Assembly: GCA_964384825.1 (NCBI GenBank)
Contig: CAYLMM010000035.1
Location: 1-29,694 of the forward strand
From: CAYLMM01 sp964384825
Lineage (GTDB): Bacteria > Krumholzibacteriota > Krumholzibacteriia > LZORAL124-64-63
Length of the DNA stretch: 29,694 nucleotides
Reading direction: 5' to 3'
Each line of letters begins with the position of its first letter. Position 1 is the stretch's first letter. Below are positions 11,135 through 18,900 of this stretch, one piece after another. A program made the position numbers and the translations under genes. The notes beneath the pieces were generated by a model, which was given only the letters and a program-made list of their open reading frames with translations, was not told where the DNA came from and did not search any database.

Positions 11135-13648
11135 ATGTGGGTCGAACCTCCCGGCGCCGCCACCGGAATCGAGCGAATCCTGCGCCGATTCGCCCTCTAC
11201 GTCCTGGCCCCCCTGCTGCTGATCCTGGAAATCCCCGTCGCCATCCACATCGCCCAGAACCCCACCACCGGCATGACCGTCCACAACCTGCGGGTCGCGG
11301 CGGTTTCGCCGGGCAGCCCCGCCGCGAAGGCGGGCGTGCTGGTCGGCGACCGGGTGCTGGCCATCGACGGCGAGCCCGTCGGTTCGACCGTCGGCTACTA
11401 CGTGGCCGTCTCGGGCCGCTACGACCTGGGGCCGCGCACCTATCTGCTGGGACGCGACGGCGCCGAAACGGCCGTAGCGATCACGCCGGCCCGCCCGCCG
11501 CGCGCGCGCATGATCTGGAGCTACGGCCTCTCGTTGGCCGGCCTGGCCTTCCTGATCATGGGCTGGCTGGTCCTCTCGCGCCGCGCCGACATGGTGGCCC
11601 GCTACTTCTTCGGGGTCTGCGTCGCCTTCGCCTTCTTCCTGATGGGGATCCCCGATTGGCCATCGCCGGTCTACATGCACGTCAAGGAGATCCTGCGCGA
11701 CCTTGCCAACATGGCGCTGCCGGTGCTGGTGCTGCGGTTCTTCCTCTACTTCCCCTCGCGCGTGCGCCTGGACCCCGCGACGCGCCGGCGCCATCGCCTG
11801 CTGATGCTGCCCGCGGGCCTTCTGTTCCTGATGAGCCTGGCCGCCCGCGCCGCCCGCCTCGATCCCGCGGAATCCGCGGTGGTGGGATTGCTGCAGATCC
11901 TCGCCTCGCTCTATTTCCTGGGCTATTTCGTGGCCGGTCTGGCCATCTTCTCGCGCAAGGCCCTGCGCCGCAGCCAGCCGGTCGAGCGCTCGAAGATGCA
12001 GGTGGTGCTGGTGGGCCTCGCCCTGGGGTTTCTGCCCTTCCTGCTGGGATCGGTGCTGCACAACATCTCGCCGACGCGCGTCCTGCCCTACCAGGAATGG
12101 CTGGGATTCTCGCTGATCCTGGTGCCGCTGAGCTTCGGGCTGGCCATCCTGCGCTACGGGGCGCTGGACATGGCCTTCGTCCTGCGGCACAGCCTGATCT
12201 ACGGCGTCCTGACGATCGTCATCGCGCTGGGCTACGGGCTGATCGTCGGGGTGATGGGGCATTACCTGACGCGGTTCTTCCAGATCTCGAGCACGCCCCT
12301 GGTGCTGCTGGCGGTGCTGGCCGCCGCGGTGATCGTCAATCCCCTGCGGCAGCAGCTGCTGCGCTGGACCGAGGTCCGCTTCTATCCGGCCCGGCGCGCC
12401 ACCCGCACCGCGATCCAGGACCTGCTGCACGAGCTCTCGGCCAGCCTCGAGGCCGACGAGGCCGCCCGGGTGATGGTCGAGCGCCTCTTCGAACTCTACC
12501 GTCCGCGACGGGTGGGACTGCTGCTGGCCGAGGACGGCGGGCTGCGCCTGGCCGCCGAAAGGACCACCGGCGCGCCCCCGTTGTGGTCCGGCCGGGTGCT
12601 GATGGCCGACCGTCCGCTGCTGCAGCTGCTGACCAGGGTGCACCGGCCGTTCTTCATCGAGGAGATGGAGCAGGCCGCCGACGCCGTGTCGCGCGACCGC
12701 GACGTCGCCGCGCTGCTGGCCGACATGGACGTCCAGCTCTTCGTGCCCCTGATCACCCAGAACCGGATGTGCGGCCTGCTGACCCTCGGGCCGCGCAGCG
12801 ACGGCGCCTTCTACGGCCAGACCGACATCGACAACCTGCACTTCCTGAGCCACCAGGCGGCCGCCCTGCTGGAGATCCTGCGCCTCTACCGCGACAGCAT
12901 AGAGCGCGAACGCCTGGAGACCGAGCTGAGCCTGGCCAAGCGGATCCAGGAGAACCTGGTGCCCACCGAACCGCTGACCTTGGCCGAAGCGCATCTCTGC
13001 GGCCGGATGGAATCGTGCCGCGAGGTCGGCGGCGACTACTTCGACTACTTCCCGCTCGACGGCGAGACCGTGGGCTTCGCGATCGCCGACGCCGCGGGAA
13101 AGGGCATCCCCGCCGCCCTGGTGATGACCACCCTGCGGGTGGCCTTCCGCTCGATCGCCGCCCGCGTCCGCGAACCCGAGAAGGTCGTCGAGAAGCTCAA
13201 CGGGACGATCTGCGGCCTGGCGACCGTGGGGCACTTCATCAGCTTCTTCTACGGCGTGCTGCACATCCCCACGCGCACGCTGCGCTACTGCAACGCCGGC
13301 ATGAACCGCCCTCTGCTGCTGCGGCGCGACCGTGACTACATCGAGCCGCTGAAACGCGGCGGACTGGTCCTGGGCATCAAGGAGGGGCAGAACTACGCCT
13401 GGGGGTCGCTGGTCCTGAAACCCGGCGACAGGCTGGTGCTCTACACCGACGGCCTGACCGAGGAAACCGACGAATCCGGCGAATTCTTCGGCGAAGAGAG
13501 GCTCGAGGATCTGGCCCGCAGGCACGCCGGCGGCCGGCTGGAAGACCTGCGTGCCGCGATTTTTGCCGGCGTGGAGCGTTTCGGAGGGCGTGAACAATCC
13601 GATGACAGGACCTTGATGCTCCTGCAAATCAACGAGTTGCGAGCTTAG
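11135..13648 (+). CDS. PDZ / multi-TM / GAF-like / SpoIIE-PP2C sensor phosphatase
   Basis: An 837-aa membrane-bound serine phosphatase of the SpoIIE/RsbU type, expected to dephosphorylate an anti-anti-sigma partner. Order of parts: TM at ~20-40; PDZ domain ~45-118 (from VHNLRVAAVSPGSPAAKAGV to GDRVLAIDGEPV), predicted outside the cytoplasm; about nine further TMs to ~403; a GAF-like region ~430-585; a helical linker with the typical LSLAKRIQENLVP; and the SpoIIE domain ~613-837 with CREVGGDYFD, IADAAGKG, LYTDGLTE and SDDRT metal-site motifs intact. The input half resembles the sensor part of Bacillus ComP (TM, PDZ, multi-TM). The ATG at 11135 follows GGAAAGG. The same frame stays open back to 7595, but that part is antisense to the valS operon. 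No anti-sigma or STAS partner is in the window. A 21-aa ORF and terminator follow. Confidence 0.88.
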   Translation: MWVEPPGAATGIERILRRFALYVLAPLLLILEIPVAIHIAQNPTTGMTVHNLRVAAVSPGSPAAKAGVLVGDRVLAIDGEPVGSTVGYYVAVSGRYDLGPRTYLLGRDGAETAVAITPARPPRARMIWSYGLSLAGLAFLIMGWLVLSRRADMVARYFFGVCVAFAFFLMGIPDWPSPVYMHVKEILRDLANMALPVLVLRFFLYFPSRVRLDPATRRRHRLLMLPAGLLFLMSLAARAARLDPAESAVVGLLQILASLYFLGYFVAGLAIFSRKALRRSQPVERSKMQVVLVGLALGFLPFLLGSVLHNISPTRVLPYQEWLGFSLILVPLSFGLAILRYGALDMAFVLRHSLIYGVLTIVIALGYGLIVGVMGHYLTRFFQISSTPLVLLAVLAAAVIVNPLRQQLLRWTEVRFYPARRATRTAIQDLLHELSASLEADEAARVMVERLFELYRPRRVGLLLAEDGGLRLAAERTTGAPPLWSGRVLMADRPLLQLLTRVHRPFFIEEMEQAADAVSRDRDVAALLADMDVQLFVPLITQNRMCGLLTLGPRSDGAFYGQTDIDNLHFLSHQAAALLEILRLYRDSIERERLETELSLAKRIQENLVPTEPLTLAEAHLCGRMESCREVGGDYFDYFPLDGETVGFAIADAAGKGIPAALVMTTLRVAFRSIAARVREPEKVVEKLNGTICGLATVGHFISFFYGVLHIPTRTLRYCNAGMNRPLLLRRDRDYIEPLKRGGLVLGIKEGQNYAWGSLVLKPGDRLVLYTDGLTEETDESGEFFGEERLEDLARRHAGGRLEDLRAAIFAGVERFGGREQSDDRTLMLLQINELRA

Positions 13649-13753
13649 ATGCCGATCCGGCACCATTCTGGCTAAGGTAGACCCCGACGGGGACGAAAAC
13701 CAAGAAGTCACCGTCGTTCACAGTCACATTCACCAAGACCAGGGAGGGTTCCG

Positions 13754-13819
13754 ATGAGTCCGATGGATCTGTTGATCGGCCTCTCCATCGTCGACATCCT
13801 GTGGTGGTTGAGGAAATGA
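13754..13819 (+). CDS. Putative 21-aa membrane micropeptide
   Basis: A 21-codon ORF starts at an ATG with a consensus Shine-Dalgarno (GGAGG, 6-nt spacing). The peptide starts MSPMDLL, is hydrophobic in the middle (LLIGLSIVDIL) and ends WWLRK, so it could span or sit on the membrane with a basic end. The stop is 15 nt before a strong terminator hairpin, and the ORF lies 105 nt after the phosphatase stop, so both probably share one mRNA. It could be a signal or regulatory peptide of the upstream sensor or a stand-alone small membrane protein. Translation is inferred from the RBS and position; I recognise no family. Confidence 0.5.
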   Translation: MSPMDLLIGLSIVDILWWLRK

Positions 13820-13834
13820 TCCTTTCAGACGGCT

Positions 13835-13881
13835 GAGTCCCTGGTCGACGCTTCCGACGCCGGCCAGGGACTCTTTTTTTT
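13835..13881 (+). terminator. Rho-independent terminator
   Basis: Perfect 10-bp stem GAGTCCCTGG (13835-13844) / CCAGGGACTC (13864-13873) followed directly by eight T residues (13874-13881). It ends the phosphatase/micropeptide transcript, just before the convergent thioredoxin gene. The T-tract is on the plus side only. Confidence 0.92.
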
Positions 13882-13905
13882 GCCCGTCGATTTCGATTCC
13901 TCCGC

Positions 13906-14460
13906 CTAACCCCGGGCCGGCATGGCCTTCAGGATGGCTTCCCGATAGATTTCCTTGTCCTGATAACCCACGAACTTGCCGACCACGTTGCCGTCGGGAT
14001 CGATGATGAACGTGGTGGGAATGCCGCGAACGCCGCCGAAATCGCGGTCCACCTTGCCGTCGGCCAGCACGACGGTGAAGGTCAGGCCGTTATCCTCGAC
14101 AAAGGGGGCGACGACCGAGGCGCCCTGGCGGTCGGTGGCGATGCCCACGACGCTCACGCCCTGCCCGTCGAATTCCTCGTGGATCTCCTGCAGATGCGGC
14201 AGGGCCTTGCGGCAGGGCGGGCACCAGGTGGCCCAGAAGTCCACCAGCACGACCCGGCCCCGCAGGTCGGCCAGCTTGACGGTGTTGCCGTCCAGATCCT
14301 TCAGCTGGAAGTCGGGAGCCTTCTTCACGGCCGTCTGCGCGACCGCCGCGGCCTCGGCGCCGGCGGTGTCGCCGGTTTCGGCGTCGCCGCCGCATCCGGC
14401 GAAGGCGACCAGGGCGATCAGCGTGGTCATAAGCAATGTGATCAGATTCAGGTTTTTCAC
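13906..14460 (-). CDS. TlpA/ResA-like lipoprotein thioredoxin
   Basis: A 184-aa membrane-anchored thiol-disulfide oxidoreductase of the AhpC/TSA-Redoxin type. A lipoprotein signal (hydrophobic ~5-20, lipobox FAGC with Cys23) is followed by a short Ala/Glu-rich linker, APDFQLKDLDG, the active site WCPPC (Cys80, Cys83) and the cis-Pro loop GIPTTF. It should act in the periplasm, reducing disulfides, for example in cytochrome c maturation. GTG at 14460 is supported by AAGGA upstream and gives a proper signal peptide; the ATG at 14508 would put 16 polar residues in front of it. It lies 48 bp after ccdA, its likely electron donor. Confidence 0.9.
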   Translation of the reverse strand: MKNLNLITLLMTTLIALVAFAGCGGDAETGDTAGAEAAAVAQTAVKKAPDFQLKDLDGNTVKLADLRGRVVLVDFWATWCPPCRKALPHLQEIHEEFDGQGVSVVGIATDRQGASVVAPFVEDNGLTFTVVLADGKVDRDFGGVRGIPTTFIIDPDGNVVGKFVGYQDKEIYREAILKAMPARG

Positions 14461-14508
14461 GATGTTTCCTTTCCAAGCGCTTGTATCTAAAAACACTTGC
14501 AGGTTCAA

Positions 14509-15240
14509 TCAGCCAAGTTCACCGATGTTCAGGTTCTCGGCCAGCCAGTAGGCCAGCATGTCGAAACGATTGGAGACCAGCAGCACGCCGACGAGGATCA
14601 GGACCACGCCGGAGACCACCTCGATCTTGTGGAAATGCCGCTGGATGCGCCCGAAGAAGCCGTAGAAGACGTTCAGGAACAGGCCGGTCAGCAGGAAGGG
14701 GATGCCCAGTCCGGCCGAGTAGGCCGCCAGCAACAGCACGCCCTGGTTGATCGTCTCGGCGTTGGCCGCGACCGCCAGGATCGCCGCCAGGATCGGGCCG
14801 ATGCATGGCGTCCAGCCGAACGCGAAGGCCAGGCCCATGATGAAGGCGCTGAACAGGCTGCGCCCTCCGCCCCCGGTCTGGAAACGCTTCTCGTAAGCCA
14901 GCATCGGGATGCGGATCAGGCCGGTCATGTGGATCCCGAAGATGATGATGATCACCCCGGCGACGCGGGCCAGCACCGGCAGGGCGCCGAGCAGCTTCTG
15001 GCCCAGGGCGGTGGCGGAAGCCCCCAGGGCGATGAACACCAGGCTGAATCCGCAGACGAACGCCAGCGAGGTGATGAACACGCCGCGCAGCTTGCGGGCC
15101 GAACCGCTCTTCATCTCCTGCAGCGAGACCCCCGACATGAAGCTCAGATAGGCCGGCACCAGGGGCAATACGCAGGGCGAGACGAACGACGCGAACCCGG
15201 CGCCGAAAGCCATCAAGAGACCGATCTCGTTCTGGGGCAT
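14509..15240 (-). CDS. ccdA: CcdA/DsbD-like cytochrome c biogenesis transmembrane protein
   Basis: A 243-aa six-TM protein that carries reducing equivalents from cytoplasmic thioredoxin across the membrane. Both redox cysteines are present in their usual settings: SPCVLPLVP (Cys23, TM1) and FGWTPCIGP (Cys146, TM4). The ATG at 15240 has GAGGAG five bases upstream; the ATG at 15312 would add a non-conserved polar extension. It lies directly upstream of the TlpA-like lipoprotein gene, so the pair forms a complete electron relay to periplasmic clients. Confidence 0.93.
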   Translation of the reverse strand: MPQNEIGLLMAFGAGFASFVSPCVLPLVPAYLSFMSGVSLQEMKSGSARKLRGVFITSLAFVCGFSLVFIALGASATALGQKLLGALPVLARVAGVIIIIFGIHMTGLIRIPMLAYEKRFQTGGGGRSLFSAFIMGLAFAFGWTPCIGPILAAILAVAANAETINQGVLLLAAYSAGLGIPFLLTGLFLNVFYGFFGRIQRHFHKIEVVSGVVLILVGVLLVSNRFDMLAYWLAENLNIGELG

Positions 15241-15354
15241 GACTCTCCTCGCGGACTTCGGATCCGGCCGCCGCGGCGGCCATCGGATCGGGTGCGGAAA
15301 ACATTGCGACAAAGATAATCAGGGATTCCCGACCTGCCAGCCGGGATATGCGGA

Positions 15355-15375
15355 AGGGGCGGCCCGGCCGCCCCT
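15355..15375. repeat. GC-rich perfect inverted repeat (hairpin)
   Basis: Arms AGGGGCGGCC and GGCCGCCCCT (10 bp each) around a single C, lying 25 bp after the FG-GAP gene stop. It may act as a transcription terminator or RNA-stabilising hairpin between that gene and ccdA. No T-tract follows on either strand, so termination is uncertain. Confidence 0.5.
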
Positions 15376-15400
15376 CACACGGATTCGTTCATGTCCGGGA

Positions 15401-16222
15401 TCACTGCAGGTGCTTCTCCTTGCGGTGGTCCACGTCAAAGATCTTCATCGGACTGCCGTCGCTCTCGGTCATGATCTCCGGAATGCCGTCGCCGTCGATG
15501 TCCACCAGCACGATGCGCAGGCCGAAGACCTCGTCCTCCCACTCGACATCGCCGCTGCGGGCGTCGATCACCTGCCCGTTGTTCAGCACGATCTCCATGG
15601 TGCGGTCGCCGTCGACGTCGCCGCAGGCCATGCGCGTGGCCTGGTACTCGTTCAGGCTGGTCCACTCGCGGGTGAAGTGCTTGCCGTCGATGTAGTGGAT
15701 CTTGCGGTCGGCGTTGATCACCAGCTCCAGTTGGGGATCGTCGTCGGCCCGGCCGACGGCCAGGCAGTGGATCGTCTCGTAATCGGTGGTCAGGGACTCG
15801 TAGAGAAGTTTATGGCTCTCCGAGTCCCAGACGTACACCATCCCCGACCCTGTCCAGGCGATGATCTCGTCGTCGCCGTCGCGGTCCAGATCCGCGACCA
15901 GAACCTCCGAGACCGATCCGTGGAGCTGCTTGCTCGACCAGATCTCTTCGCTGGACTGATGGGTCAGGTAGTTGATGCGAACCAGGCCGAAACGGTCGCC
16001 GATGACGGCGTAGAGACCGAAGTCATCCTCCAGGGAACCGACAAGGGCCATCTTGTCGAGGCGCTCGGCGGCGCTGACGATGCTCTGGTACTCCCAGTAG
16101 CCGAGTTCCTCCTGAGCCGCGCAGGGCAGGGTGAAAACAGCGATCAGGGCGACTGCGGCCAGGAAAGCCGTCCTGCAGATCGCCGAGCCCTCCGGACCGC
16201 GGGTGGCGCGCATTGGTTCCAT
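15401..16222 (-). CDS. Secreted FG-GAP/VCBS-type repeat protein
   Basis: A 273-aa protein with an N-terminal signal peptide (hydrophobic stretch TAFLAAVALIAVF, likely cut after CAA). It carries at least three acidic calcium-binding-like repeats typical of FG-GAP/VCBS beta-propeller blades: ADLDRDGDDEI, GDVDGDRTMEI and VDIDGDGIPEI. It should fold as a partial or small propeller outside the cytoplasm; ligand unknown. I chose ATG 16222, which has a GAGGT-like site about 10 nt upstream; ATG 16213 and GTG 16270 are alternatives. It runs in the same direction as ccdA and the thioredoxin gene but a GC hairpin separates them, so functional linkage is uncertain. Confidence 0.75.
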   Translation of the reverse strand: MEPMRATRGPEGSAICRTAFLAAVALIAVFTLPCAAQEELGYWEYQSIVSAAERLDKMALVGSLEDDFGLYAVIGDRFGLVRINYLTHQSSEEIWSSKQLHGSVSEVLVADLDRDGDDEIIAWTGSGMVYVWDSESHKLLYESLTTDYETIHCLAVGRADDDPQLELVINADRKIHYIDGKHFTREWTSLNEYQATRMACGDVDGDRTMEIVLNNGQVIDARSGDVEWEDEVFGLRIVLVDIDGDGIPEIMTESDGSPMKIFDVDHRKEKHLQ

Positions 16223-16293
16223 GTTGTCTTCTACCTCGTTCGGTTGCGGCCCTTCGCGGGCCTGGTTCACCTTGCGGTGGACAGCAGTCTATC

Positions 16294-16313
16294 ATGTCCC
16301 CCGCCGGGGACAT
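16294..16313. repeat. REP-like hairpin ATGTCCCC/GGGGACAT
   Basis: Arms ATGTCCCC (16294-16301) and GGGGACAT (16306-16313) with a 4-nt loop, in the gap between two minus-strand genes. The flank extends the motif on the minus strand to GGGTATGTCCCC, a sequence I recall from REP elements linked to RAYT transposases in several phyla. Only one copy is in the window, so its repeat nature is not shown here. No T-tract follows. Confidence 0.45.
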
Positions 16314-16356
16314 ACCCATTTTCAACACGCGGGGGAAGGATAGGATTCCGAAAGAA

Positions 16357-17019
16357 TCACCAGGGGACAGGAACGCCCGCCCCGACCATCAGCAGGGCGT
16401 TGGTATAATCGATCTCGCCGCAGCGGAAGAACCGCCACTGGATCTTGGCCAGCAGGGCGCAACCGTCCGCGGGGCTCCATTCGCAGCCGGTCTCGATCAG
16501 GAAGGTGAAATCGCGGACCTTGCGGCTGTCGCTCGATCCTTCGGACTCGCCCTCGGCTCCCTCGACGACCGGCGCGGATCGCGGTTCGGTCGCCCGGCCT
16601 ATGCCCGCGCCGAGACCGATGAACCAGGATCTCCCGGCCGGGCCGCGGCGCATGTCGGCCAGGTAGCGGCGCAGGATGATGTCGCCGGCCCCGAAGTCGC
16701 GCCCGCTGTCGACCGAGAAGTATTCGCCGTGGAAGACCAGACCCGTGTTCCAGTCGTAGAAGGGCCGGTGCAGATCGGCCGCGGCGTGCGGCCGGAAGAT
16801 CAGTTCGCCGCCGCAGCCGGCGCGCACCCCGCCCCGGTCGGTTGCCGTTCCGACCGAAGCGAGCCCCACCAGATAGACCGATCCGGCCTCGGCCGGACGG
16901 TCGAGCGAGCGACGAGGCAGATCGTCGATGCCGGCGCGCGCGGCAATCGGCCCGGAGGCCAGCAACGCGGCGACGGCCGCGACCGCGAGGAAGCGGCCGG
17001 CGCAGAACAACGGCTTCAT
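16357..17019 (-). CDS. Hypothetical exported, outer-membrane beta-barrel-like protein
   Basis: A 220-aa protein of no family I can name. It has a clear signal peptide (KPLFCAGRFLAVAAVAALLASGPIAARA, given in two parts as residues ~2-16 and ~17-29) and then alternating polar/hydrophobic strands with many Gly and aromatic residues (TGLVFHGEYF, RSWFIGLGAGIG, FTFLIETGCEW, ALLMVGAGVPVPW), ending in an aromatic residue as outer-membrane barrels do. An acidic Ser-rich loop (EGAEGESEGSSDS) interrupts the strands. Three Cys occur in the mature part. ATG 17019 has GGGAG five bases upstream. The frame is open far upstream, but only as antisense to yigZ. Confidence 0.65.
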   Translation of the reverse strand: MKPLFCAGRFLAVAAVAALLASGPIAARAGIDDLPRRSLDRPAEAGSVYLVGLASVGTATDRGGVRAGCGGELIFRPHAAADLHRPFYDWNTGLVFHGEYFSVDSGRDFGAGDIILRRYLADMRRGPAGRSWFIGLGAGIGRATEPRSAPVVEGAEGESEGSSDSRKVRDFTFLIETGCEWSPADGCALLAKIQWRFFRCGEIDYTNALLMVGAGVPVPW

Positions 17020-17095
17020 TGTGTCTCCCAACTTTTCCGATGCCATGCCGAAGAAGTTGCAAGAGCGGTGCCAGAAACGATAATCGCTCAACTCG

Positions 17096-17124
17096 TTGAT
17101 CCGAAGGTAACTGCGGTATATGGT
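17096..17124 (+). promoter_or_regulatory. Possible promoter of yigZ
   Basis: -35 TTGATC (17096-17101) and -10 TATGGT (17119-17124), spacing 17 bp, about 80 bp before the yigZ ATG. Each hexamer matches consensus at 4 of 6. It lies in the divergent gap with the outer-membrane-like gene. Confidence 0.4.
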
Positions 17125-17205
17125 AGGAAACGAGACAGGCGCGGCGGGGGTCCGATTCCCGACCGCCGCGGCGCATACCGGACCACCGCCGCCAGCGGAG
17201 GCTTC

Positions 17206-17865
17206 ATGGCGACCTCGAACCGATCTTCCACCCCGGAAGGCTCCCCGGACGGCAGCCCGGACAGCTACACGACCCTGGCCGATCGCGGCGAAGCCGAGAC
17301 CAAGGTCCAACGCTCCCGCTTCCTGGCCCTGGTCGCGCCGGCGACCGACGAGCAGCAGGCGCGGGCGGCGATCGCCGAGATGGAATCCCGCCACCATGAC
17401 TGCCGCCATGTCTGCTATGGATGGCGGCTGGGGCACGGCGCCGAGCTGCGCGAGATCCGCAGCGACGCCGGCGAGCCCTCCGGCTCGGCGGGCGAACCCA
17501 TCCTCGGCGCCCTGCGCCATGCCGGCGTCACCGACGCGGTCGCGGTCGTGGCGAGATACTTCGGCGGGGTGAAGCTGGGCACCGGCGGCCTGGGCCGCGC
17601 CTACCGCGACGCCGCAGCCGAAGCCCTGGCCAACGCGCCGACGCGCATCATCCGGCTGGGCCGCCGCGGCGAACTGGCCTTCCCCTACTCCATGCAGAAG
17701 ACCATCCGGCATCTGCTGGAACGGCGCGAAGGGCGGATCGACGAGGAATCCTACGGCGAGCAGGTCCGCTGGCGGGTCTGGCTGCCGTTGGCCGCGTGGG
17801 ACGGTTTCGAGGCGGAGGTGCGGGAAGCCAGCGCCGGACAAACGAAACCGCGGGCCCTGGATTGA
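17206..17865 (+). CDS. yigZ: YigZ/IMPACT family protein
   Basis: A 219-aa member of UPF0029/IMPACT. The conserved N-terminal domain shows HHDCRHVCYGWRLG, SDAGEPSGSAGEPIL and RYFGGVKLGTGGLGRAY, the family's signature blocks, followed by a ferredoxin-like C-terminal DUF1949-type part. Homologues are linked to translation/stress regulation, but the bacterial role is unsettled. The Ser/Pro-rich first ~20 residues are not conserved. ATG 17206 is preceded by GGAGG at 4 nt. The same frame is open upstream to 16213 but there is no coding signal there. The gene converges on the sigma factor gene with a shared hairpin. Confidence 0.9.
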   Translation: MATSNRSSTPEGSPDGSPDSYTTLADRGEAETKVQRSRFLALVAPATDEQQARAAIAEMESRHHDCRHVCYGWRLGHGAELREIRSDAGEPSGSAGEPILGALRHAGVTDAVAVVARYFGGVKLGTGGLGRAYRDAAAEALANAPTRIIRLGRRGELAFPYSMQKTIRHLLERREGRIDEESYGEQVRWRVWLPLAAWDGFEAEVREASAGQTKPRALD

Positions 17866-17881
17866 CCAAAGCCCGCGGTTT
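17845..17881. terminator. Bidirectional hairpin terminator between yigZ and sigma factor
   Basis: Arms AAACCGCGGGC (17845-17855) and GCCCGCGGTTT (17871-17881), 11 bp perfect, spanning the yigZ stop. The A/T ends of the stem give a short U-run in both directions, fitting the convergent gene pair. Confidence 0.7.
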
Positions 17882-17905
17882 CCTGCTCTGTAGTGCGCCG
17901 GATGA

Positions 17906-18799
17906 TCAGGCGCTCAGGTCTCGCATATCCTGATAGTCGTGCATGTATCGGAAAGTCTTGGAATTCCTGATCTTCTCGAAGGCCTCTTCCTTGATCTGGC
18001 GGATCCGTTCGCGAGTCAGACCCATGTCCTGACCGATCTCCTCGAGGGTCATTTCCCTGTCGGAGCCGAGGCCGTAATACATCCGCAGCACCTTCGCCTC
18101 GCGCGGCTTGAGATCGCCGAGCATCCGGCCGATGCTGTCGCCCAGATCATCCTCGAGGACCGAGAAATCCGGGCTCTTGCTGTGGGTGTCCTCGAGGAAG
18201 TCCAGGTAGGTGGAGTCCTCGTCGTTGCCCACGAAGTCGTCGAGGAAGAAGTTGTCCTGCATCAGCGGCAGGGTGTCCTTCACCTCTTCGATGGAGAGGC
18301 CGAGGCGGACGGCGATCTCCTCGGGAGTCGGCTTGCGGCGCAGCCCCTGCTGCAACTCGCTGGTGACCCGCTTGATCTGGTTCAGCACGCGCGCCCGGTT
18401 CAGCGGCATGCGCACGATCTTGGAGTGATTGGCCAGCGCGGCGAGGATCGACTGGCGGATCCACCAGACGGCGTAGGAGATGAACTTGTAGCCGCGGGTC
18501 TCGTCGAAGCGCTGGGCGGCCTTCAGCAGGCCGAGGTTGCCCTCGTTGATCAGATCTTCCAGGGGCACGCCGTAATGGGCGTACTCCTTGGCGATCGAGA
18601 CGACGAACCGGAGGTTGGAATTCACGAGACGATGCAGGGCCTCGCCGTCGTTCTGGCGGATGCCGCGGGCCAGTTCGCATTCCTGCTCACGAGTCAGCAG
18701 CGGGAACGCCTTGACCTCCTGGAAGTAGAGATCCAGGTTGGACATCATGCGAGCGGTCTCGCGCCTGCGGCTGGTCGTGTTGTGCTTGCGAACTGCCAT
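17906..18799 (-). CDS. RpoD-family RNA polymerase sigma factor (short, no region 1.1)
   Basis: A 297-aa sigma70-family factor. Region 1.2 starts at ~21 (LDLYFQEVKAFPLLTREQE), region 2 runs ~56-130 with the polymerase-binding and -10-melting motif (EDLINEGNLGLLKA; GYKFISYAVWWIRQSI), region 3 ~140-185 and region 4 ~228-283 with the HTH TLEEIGQDMGLTRERIRQIK. Region 1.1 is absent. The length and sequence resemble the short primary sigma factors of the FCB group as well as group 2 factors, so it could be the housekeeping or a stationary-type factor. ATG 18799 has GAGGGA seven bases upstream. A 36-bp concentric dyad lies ~100 bp upstream. Confidence 0.93.
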   Translation of the reverse strand: MAVRKHNTTSRRRETARMMSNLDLYFQEVKAFPLLTREQECELARGIRQNDGEALHRLVNSNLRFVVSIAKEYAHYGVPLEDLINEGNLGLLKAAQRFDETRGYKFISYAVWWIRQSILAALANHSKIVRMPLNRARVLNQIKRVTSELQQGLRRKPTPEEIAVRLGLSIEEVKDTLPLMQDNFFLDDFVGNDEDSTYLDFLEDTHSKSPDFSVLEDDLGDSIGRMLGDLKPREAKVLRMYYGLGSDREMTLEEIGQDMGLTRERIRQIKEEAFEKIRNSKTFRYMHDYQDMRDLSA

Positions 18800-18900
18800 A
18801 TCTATCCCTCGCCAGGTTCGGGGATCCCCCCCCGGAATGCCTTGGATTCCTGATTTCGCATCTGCCCCTTACAAGACTCGTACCATTCTCGAAAATCAAT

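Noticed and set aside
10994..13711. 905-codon minus-strand open frame
   Set aside because: Antisense to the phosphatase gene, whose domains are all recognisable; the translation has low complexity with no motif.
18820..18829. GGGGATCCCC palindrome near the sigma factor start
   Set aside because: Short GC-rich palindrome with no partner or known role; expected by chance in such sequence.
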